This document shows, in pieces, positions 1 through 9,800 of a stretch of DNA of 21,013 nucleotides. The DNA comes from Isotricha intestinalis. Its lineage: Eukaryota; Ciliophora; Litostomatea; Vestibuliferida; Isotrichidae. The DNA lies in NCBI GenBank assembly GCA_023807065.1, contig JAJJLU010000725.1, forward strand, positions 1 through 21,013. The letters run 5' to 3'. Each line of letters starts with the position of its first letter. Position 1 is the first letter of the stretch. The translations under genes and the position numbers were made by a program. The notes beneath the pieces were generated by a model. It saw nothing but the letters and a program-made list of their open reading frames with translations. It did not search any database and was not told the DNA's origin.

Positions 1-28
1 CCCCAATCCCCAATCCCCAATCCCCATT
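1..28. repeat. Telomeric repeat array, C-strand, unit CCCCAAT
   Basis: Three exact copies of CCCCAAT are followed by a variant CCCCATT, after which the sequence becomes ordinary AT-rich DNA. A C-rich strand reading 5'-to-3' inward from the sequence start is the orientation expected at the left end of a linear chromosome, so the G-strand unit would be ATTGGGG. The array is short here, either because the assembly is trimmed or because the window starts inside it. The base composition is utterly unlike the surrounding DNA. A related degenerate array lies at 18424-18463. Confidence 0.85.
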
Positions 29-855
29 ACAAAACGATCTTTTAAAACAATTAAATTAATAATTATTTTTTATTAAAAAAATTAATAAGAAAAATTTATA
101 ACCCAATTAAAACAAAAAAAAACATTTTCTTTTAAATTTTTAAAAAAATATATTTATAAAAAATAATTATAATAATATAATCTTTATTATTATTTATTAT
201 ATGTTTAATTCTTTGATTTAAATATTATTTATTCTTATTATTATTTGGTATTTAAAAATTATATTTAAATTTATAAAGTTGGGATAATCATTTTAATTTT
301 TGGAAAATGAAGTTGTTTTTATATTTACATATTTAAAATAATTTCTAAATTTACTTTTGATATAAAATTGAAAAACATACTTGATTATATAATTCATTCA
401 AAAAAATAAAAAAGGAAAAATTAAAATAACAAAATGGATAAAAAATATTATTTTATAATATATTTTTTTTCTTAAAAAATAGGAAGAAATAATATGTTAT
501 AAAAAAAATAATACAAAAAAAGAAGAACAAATTCAAATGGAAATTTAATTATCAAAAAAATCCAAGAAGATTAAATACCTAAAATAATTCTTTGAATAAC
601 ACTTTAAATAATAGTTAAAAAATTAAGAAAAAAAAAATCAAGAAATTTTTTCTCCTTCAAAAAAATTTCTAAATCTTTTATTCCTAAAAAAATTTTTAAA
701 AAACTAACTACTTCTATCACGAAAAATAAATAAAAAACATATTTTTTTTATATTAAAAAAAAAATAAAATTATATATTATATAGTTCTTAAGTAATTTCT
801 TTTTCTTTAATTTTGAATATTATTTATTTATAATAACTTATTAAAATTTAAAAAT
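29..855. other. Gene-free AT-rich subtelomeric spacer
   Basis: About 830 bp of almost pure A/T with long A and T runs lies between the telomere repeats and the stop of the giant gene. I see no reading frame of interest, no RNA gene signature and no clear tandem repeat on either strand. It must contain the 3' untranslated region of the giant gene, which is transcribed toward the telomere. Confidence 0.6.
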
Positions 856-3800
856 TCAACTTGATAACATGATCAATTTACTATTAAGATTATTATTCTC
901 AGCTTTTTCTTTTTTTTTATTTATTTCATCATTTGAAACTTTAAAATATAAATTTTTCAACCAAAGTAAAACAACAGAATCCTTCTTTTTTATATATTTA
1001 AATTCAATAAAGGAAATAATAACAATGTAAACAAGAGTAAAAATAATTTCAAAAATAATACTCCAAATAAAACCTAAAAACCAAGTTATTTGAGTATGTT
1101 TATAAATTGAACAAAAAGAAATTGAATAAATTAAACAAAACAAATCTATTATTGTTAATATTACCATTGTTATTATCATTTTCATTTTCATTTTATTTTT
1201 TATCTTTTTATTTAATACAAATTTTATTATGTTTATCATTGTTGACATTATTATTGATAAAAATAAAGTTGCAAATTCTGCTTTTATTGGAAAATAAAAT
1301 AAGTTTCTTTCTTTATTAAATATTCTTTTTTCTATAAAATTTTCAAAATAAAATAAAGCATTACAACCTAATAAAATAAATAGTTTACAAAAAATAAAAC
1401 AGATTATTAATATTTTTTCTTCTTTTTTTATTTCATTAGGTTTTTCGTATATTGATTTTAAATTTTTATATAAAATATCTAAATAATCTTCATCTTCGTA
1501 ATCTATAATTAAATCAAAATCATCTAAAGGATGAATTAAGTTATTGTTTATTATCTCTTCTCTATCATTATTTTTTTTATTTTTATTTTCATCTTTAATA
1601 CTATTTGAATTATTTTCTTTATTTTTATCTTTTTTATCTTTTAAACTATTTATATCACTTTTATTTTCTTTTTTATCACTATCTTCTTCTAAGAATTCAT
1701 CTAAAACATGTTGATTATTTTCTGATAATTTCTCTGACATATTTTTATCATTTTTGTGCTTTTTAACTTTAATATATTCTTCATTTTTTAAATCCTCTTG
1801 AGTTGTTTCATGATATAAATTATTGTCATCATAAAATGGAATATTTTTTTCAATTCCCTCAATTTTGAAATCATTATTTATTTTTATCTCTGCATATTTC
1901 TCTTTATTTTTCTTACTTTTTTTTAAACAATCTTTATCTTCAAAAATGAAATATAGTATCATTAGTAATAAAAATAGATTTAAAATCAAATAAAAATAAA
2001 AACCTAAATTTTTTTCATCAATTTTTGAAAAACATTTTAAAGGTAAAAGATTATCGATTTTTTTGGAAACATTTAATTCTTCATCATGTAAATCAAATGT
2101 ATAAGAATAATTTTTTTCAAATTTACAATTCAATACTACTTTTTTTTCTTTATCATTAATTCCATTGTAATCACAATTTTTTTTTTCATCTCTAATAGTT
2201 TTATTTTCATAAATTTTCGTTCTTCTATATTTTTGAGTAAAATCAAAATCAAAATTATGTGTAATAAAACATTTTTCTAAAAAGGCTTCATCATAAGGAT
2301 TGTAAATATCAATATTTTCTTTTTTAAACATTTTATACTTTTCTAAATTAATATATTTTAAATTAATTGGGGAATAAACTATAAAATTATTACATTCAAA
2401 ATTAGAATCTTTTAAATAATCATCACTATAATCATAAGGAAAAATATAAGTAGATGGAATTTCACTATTATTTATCAATTGATTTATTTTTGAAGAAATT
2501 GTTATACTTAAAAAATAAGTATTTAAAGTCATATTACAATTGTTTAATTCAAAAATACTTAATTCATCATTATTTTCAATATAATTTTGAAGATTTAAAA
2601 ATTGAGCTTCATTCCATCTTTGATAATAGAAATATCTATTTTTAGAATAGTCATATAAAGAATCTGGAAATTTTTTTTCATTTATATCATCCAAAGTTAT
2701 TTTCTTATATAAAAGTGTAGCAATATCCTTTAATTCTAAAATCCTATTTTTTATATTATTTTCGCCATTTAAACTTTCTGATAATAATCTCGTTGTTGTA
2801 TTATTTTTGATTAATATTATTGAAATTAAATCAATAAATTCGAAAATATCATCAATTCTTAATTCAGTGAAATTATAATCTTTAATTTTACCCCTTAAAA
2901 TATTGTCTACCATTTTAGAAGAATAATTGAATAAATTATTAATGATTTTTTTATTTATTGAGTTAAAAACATCATCATTTTTAATTAAATTAATAATTTC
3001 TCTAATTTGCTCTTTATTTCTTTTATTATTTAAATTATAAACAAAATTCCCATCTTCATCAAAATAAATTCTAACTCTATCATTTTTTTGTTCAGTGTAA
3101 TTACCTTTATCCACTAACATATCTTCTATAATTATATTACTAATCTTTTTAGCAGATTCAATTGTAATTTCACAACGGAAACCATAAAAACCATTTTTAC
3201 ATTTACAATAAGTTTCATCATTCTTTATATAACATTCACCATTATTTTCACATTTATAATCATTACAATTTGAACTTATTGGATCTATATAACTATAATA
3301 TTTTAATTCTTTACACCAACTATCACTACAATATTCACATATTCCAGAAATTCCAATTTCATTTTCATTACATAAAACACATTCATTGTTTTTTTTTCCA
3401 TAATTTCTAGAACATTCTAAAACACATTTATCACCTTCAGTTAATAAAGCATTATCAATTACAACATCACTACAACTATTATAACATTGATATCTATTTT
3501 CATATAAATATCCTTTCGAGCATTTATTAACGCATTCATTATTATCTAAATCTTTATAAGGTTTATCTTGATTATAATCAATGCATTTAATACATAAAAT
3601 GATTCCATTATCATAAAGATAAAAATAACCTTCTTTACTACAATTAAATGGATAAATTAATATTTTTTTAATTTCACCATCATTATCTATTATTAAAGTA
3701 AAATTAGTTGAATTATCTATTTGACCATTTAAATCTATTATTAATAAATTTGTTTTATTATTTGAATCTTTTTCTATTGTTATATTGTTTGTATATGGAA

Positions 3801-6800
3801 AATCAATAGAAATTATTCCATTTTCAATTAAAGGAATTATATCATCATTATCTGGAATTGGTATAATATGTTTTCCTCCTTCATTAATATATGATTTTTC
3901 GTAATCAACAATTACTAAATTTTCTATATATGAAATAGAAAAACAATGAATTTCAATTAAATTAGATAAATTTAATTTTTTCTCATCATCTAAATAAAAC
4001 TTTACATCAAAAATTAATGTTTCAAAATCATCAATATTTTTAATATAATCATTTATTGAATCAGGGGGTATTTTAACTGAACAATTTTCGAAGTTACAAT
4101 CTAATGTAAAATTTTTTTTTTCATAAAGTATTAATGTATTATTATTTGATATTTCGATATATTTTATTATTTCTCTTAAAGCCTTCATTCCACCATTTTT
4201 AAATTCAAAATATATAGTTTTTTTTTTTTTTTCTGTATAATAAGCTTTTTGATTTTTTAAATTTGATGGAAATTTTATGTAATAAATATAAAACCTTAAT
4301 TTTATTTTATTAATAGTTATAATTTGCATTTCACTTTTTCCAATTTTGAAATTATAATCATGTGAAAAAGTTAATTCATTATTACTTACATTAAATTCAG
4401 AATTATTCATATTTTGAATATCAAAGTTTGAATCATTGTGAATTAATTTTATTTCTTTTATTTCTCTTTTATCAATTCCTTCTTTGAAAAAAATTTTTAA
4501 ATCTTTTAAACTCTTTTCTGTTGTGTATATTATAGAATTATTTCTTAAAATAAATGTACTTTTATAAAGAATTAACTTAATAATAATTGAATCATTAGAA
4601 TTAAAAATAATTTCAAGATAATAATTTCCTGTGAAATTCAATTCAGATTTCTCCAAATTTATCTTATCATCTGACTTAGTAAAAGTTAAAGATTTATTTA
4701 AATTTTCTTTAAAAATATATATTTCATTTACTTTAAAATCACTACCATTAAATTCAATTGTAAAATCATTGCTTAATATATTAAATTCAATATCAATTGA
4801 TTTTGGCATTGAATGAGATAAATTATAATAATTGCCTTTAATTTCTATTTGATTATCTCCACATTGATTCATAAAAGATAATACTGAATTATTTTTTATA
4901 TTTCTATTTAAAATACAAATAATATGTTTTTTTGAATTTATGAATGACTCACAATAAAATTCTGTTTGAGATGAATTATCGTTTAACTTTATTCTTGGTA
5001 TTTGCTTATCTAAAATTTCTTTCTCCAATTCTATATATAAATATTGCTTTTGATCATAATTTAAAAATATTGAACCTACAATTTTAATTATGTTAATATT
5101 ATCATAAACTCTTATCTTATAATTATTAAATGAAGAATCATTAATAGAAAGATAATAAAATCCTTGATTTAAATATCCATTTTCTTGAGAAATAGTATAA
5201 TAATATATATTTGATTTATTTTCTTTATAAGTTAAATTATAATTGTTTTTATTTTCACCTTTTAATACAATCTCAAAATCTTGCTTTACTTCAGTCTTTA
5301 TTAAAACTTGAATTTTCTCATAATTCATATAACATTGTTTTTCAAAGTTAAATTTAATAGTATTTAAAAAAACATCATAATAATTAATTTGATATAAATA
5401 TCCAAGTTTATCAAAATTGTCGCTACAGTTTTTTTTATTTCCGGAACCCTTAGAACAATTTAAATATATTTCTGTTGAATTTTTCACAAGAAAAATTTTA
5501 GAAAAAGTTGAATAAATTTCAAATTCAAGTTTATTTTCGTGAGAAAGAACAGTCATGGAATATTTTTTGTATCCAAATTCTAACGTGTAATTATCGAATT
5601 TCATTGTATTACTATCATCTTTTTCAATTTTATAATTTCTCGAATTTGACAAATGAATTAAAATAGGGAAAATTTCACTATAATTTTTATAATAATGAAT
5701 ATCAACATAAGCATTTTCATTTTCAAAATTAATTTCTTTTGTAATATCATTATTTAATGTTATAGATTTAATATCCTTTGTCTCACAATTATTGTTTGTA
5801 GATATATTATATCTTTTTTTCCCGTTTTCGAGGTGCGATATTCTAAAATTAAAAGAGCATTCTTCAATTATTTTCATTTCTTTTATTTTATTTTTTTCAT
5901 ATAAAACTACATATATATCTTTATTTTCATTGTAGGGAAAATCACATATTAAAACATTAGTAATATTATTTATCGAACAATCATTAGGCTTTAAATTATT
6001 TTCTAATTCAATTAAATTTTCATTATAACATAAAGATTTAAAACTTGCTTTTATCACGGGTTTTTCATTATAACTTTTAATTAAGTTTATTGGTGTTATG
6101 TTTGAAAATGCAAAAGTTGTTTCAACAAGATTAAATTCTTTTGGATCATTTTTATCTTTTCTTTTTAAAATAAATTTATAATATTTGTCTTGAAATTTAT
6201 TACCATTTGTAAATTGTAAATCTTTAGAATTATTAAATCTTATTTCAGTGTCATTGAAACCAAAAGAATATATTAAATCTTTAGTTGAAGACAATAAATT
6301 ATCATTTAGAATTAAATTAGGAAAACAAATACCATTATAATTTTCAAAAGTACAATAATTAATTTGACATTCATTAATATTATTATTAAAAATAGCATAA
6401 ATATTTTTAATAACAACAACTGTTTTAGTGTTATTTTTGTTTAGATTATCATTTTTATAATAATCAATATAAAATTTTTCATAATTTTTATCTGTTAAAT
6501 CATATTTTAATAAAAAAACATTACCCCAAGATTTAGATAAATTTTTAGTATCATTTACTAAAATTAAATTAACATCTTCTTTAGCATAAATTTGAATATA
6601 AGAGTGATTATTTATAGTATTATAAAATTCATGATTTACCATTATATCACCAGAAAAAGTTTCTGAAAAATTTTTTACTACTTTATATTTTACAATAACA
6701 TCTTTTAGTGATTGTGTTTGTCCTATTTTAATTTCATGTTCACTTTCAGTAGAACAACTTATATTATAAATAATTAATGTATTATTAAATTCATTATGAA

Positions 6801-9800
6801 TTGCATAAGAAGAAATATTTAATGAAATATTATCTATGAATATTGTTTTGAAATATGATGGAATTAATTCATGATTAAAAATTAATCCTATATCACATAA
6901 TGAAGAAGAATTAGGATAAATAATATAATAATCTTCATATATTGATAAAGAATCAATTATATAAAATGGAACACCACATTTATATTCAGTTTCAATTTGA
7001 TCTAATTTATATTTAACCTTAAAATAATAAGTTCCGGTATCAAAACCATCTAAAGAGAAATTAACATAAACTTCAGTATCATTCACTTTAACAAATTTTA
7101 TTTCTTTTTCAAAAGTATTTTCCTGAATTAAATATATATTTTTTATTTCATCATCTCCTAATTTTTTATTAAATAAAAGTAAAACAATAGCTTCTTTTTC
7201 TTTATAATCATTTCTATTGATTGAATCTTCATAAAATGCAATTATTCTTTGATCATCTTTATCCATAATACCTTTATCAAATGCATCAATTTTCTTATTA
7301 CAAATGTCATCAAAAAGAAAATGATAAATACCTCTTCCATAGTCACTAAGGTCAATATAATTTTTTGAAATTCCAGTCATAGAAACATTAAAAGGTATTT
7401 CATCAATTGTTCCTGTTTTATAATTTCTAATTTTTAACCAATTTGTGAAACTCAAATTTTTAAAATATTCAAATACATTGTTTTCAACTGTTATATCTAA
7501 TTCATTTGTTTTAACATTTATTAGATCTCTGAAAAATACAAATGAAATTCTTGGGAAATAATATATTGTTTTTAAAATAACAGTTTCATTATTTATTGTT
7601 CCATTTATATCATACAATCCAAATTCATCTTGATCTATTGTTGTTATATAACTACTGTTTTCTGGTTCATTGAATCTTTCATTCAATAAAAAAACATCAT
7701 CATTAAAAGGAACATCATAATAAAATTGAATAGTAGTATTATCATAATATTGTATACATTCATCTGATTTCATTTTAAACGTAAAATAAGTATAATTAAC
7801 AATAAATAGTTCATCATTATTGATTTTAATAGTTAATACTTTATATTCTTTTGGTCTTAAAAAATAACATTTTGAAATATTCTGTAAATAATCTAATTCA
7901 CATTTTTCTTTATATTCGTCTATAACTTTTAAATTTCCGTCGAAATATAAATATTCCATTGATTGTTCTAAAGAATTATTATACAACCAATCAAAATGAA
8001 ATATTAATGGTTCATTTTCATCATTTAAATTCTGATATGATTTATTAAAATGAAAATAACATAAAGCTTTTTTTTCCACTGATATTACATTTGAATTTTT
8101 ATTATCATGATTATATAAATAAATATAATAATTAGAGTAGTTATTATGAGTAAAAGAAATATAATTAAAAGTTATATTATAATTAAAATCATTGAATGTG
8201 TAATTAACTGAAGAATTTCCAATCGTTTCATTTTGTTCTACTTTATTTCCTATATTAATTGTTGAAATATTACCTAAATAATAATTATTTGATTTAATTA
8301 CAATTGTTCCACTTTCTGAACTTTGTAAAGCACTAAATTTTCCATTTTCTAAATCATCAGAAAAAAATACTTTTTCAAATTCATTTCCATCTAAAAATAA
8401 ATAATAAAATCCAGGGATAATATTATTTGGAGGTTTTATTGTTAAATGTGAATTGTTATATGTTTTTTTCAAATATGTATAATTATTATTCCTACTTTTT
8501 AAGTCTATTTTATGAAAATCTATTATAGAATTAATTATAATTGATTCATTTTTGTAGTAATAAAGTTTTATTCCTTCAATTAAATAAAAATTAATGATTT
8601 GAGAATAAATTATTGTATTAGAATCTTTAAATTTACCTTCAATAATAAATTCTAAACTTTTAGATTTAAATATTTCTAAGCTTTCACTTGGTAAAAAAAA
8701 ATAATGTCCGTATGGGTTATCAAATTTAAAAATATTTGAATTATTGTCTTTTAAATAAACTGATAAAAATAAATCATCAATTAAAGGTTCAACGTCAACT
8801 TCAATATCTTTATTAATAAAATGAAAATCTGGTAAAGGAATAAAATTAATAATATTAGAAAATTTATCATAAATAATTATTTTGTCAGCTGGAATTTCAT
8901 ATTTATTTTTTTCTTCATCATTTTCAAAAGTATAAGTAAAAGTATATTCTCCATTATTTGTATTATTAAATACAATAGTGCTTTTAGTATTTGATTTCTC
9001 AACTGATATAAAATTTATATATTCAGATTGGTTTTCATTTTTATAATAAATTTTATCTATTTCATTAAAATAAGCATCATAAATTATTATTTTAGGTAAT
9101 TCAGTACTTTTTCCTTTAATAAATATTTGATTTGTAAAATTAAATTTTACAGTTTCTTCTATTTTATTAAAATGATATATTTTAGATGAATACTCTCCAT
9201 CGGATAATTGAATTGAATAGTTTCTATTTGGAAAAGCAACAAAACTTAATTCAATATAATCATCTTCAGAATTATTACCATAAAAAACTTCAAAAGTATA
9301 ATTAGTTGATTCTTTATTTTTATTAGTATAGCTTTTATAATTATATAAATTATCATTTATTGATATTCTTTCTATTATTCCGATATAAAATTGTTCTGAA
9401 GTTATTTTAATTGTATTTGTTCCTATTTTTATTGAATTATTATATGAATAATTAAAATTTGTTTCACTAATTCTATTTGAATAATAAATATATGAAACTG
9501 TATTATTCATATATTTTATTTCATATTTTCCATGGGGTAGATTATTTGAATCATTTAATCTACAATTTAATCTATGAGAATATAATAAAGTATCATCACA
9601 ATTTAATTTAAATGTTCCTATAGTGAAATTATCTAAAAAACATAAAGAATTTAAAATAATTGATTTAAGAGAATAAGTATAATTGTCATTTGAAATATCG
9701 GTAACATGTATTGTATCTTCATATAAATAATTAATATAACCACTATATTTAGAAAAAGTTGTAAAAAATTTAATATCTATATTTCCAATTTGAAGAGAAG

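Noticed and set aside
853..858. TGA at the end of the giant gene read as Trp
   Set aside because: Read-through would add only five residues before TAA. All the protein's many Trp codons are TGG, and the USP gene also ends in TGA right where the family normally ends, so TGA is a stop here.
1107..1319. Plus-strand open frame opposite the giant gene's membrane helices
   Set aside because: It is a hydrophobic shadow of the 3,816-codon gene in the opposite strand. The same applies to plus-strand frames at 2454-2645 and 4631-4816, and to minus-strand frames at 13975-14346, 15051-15236 and 20623-20817 lying over other genes.
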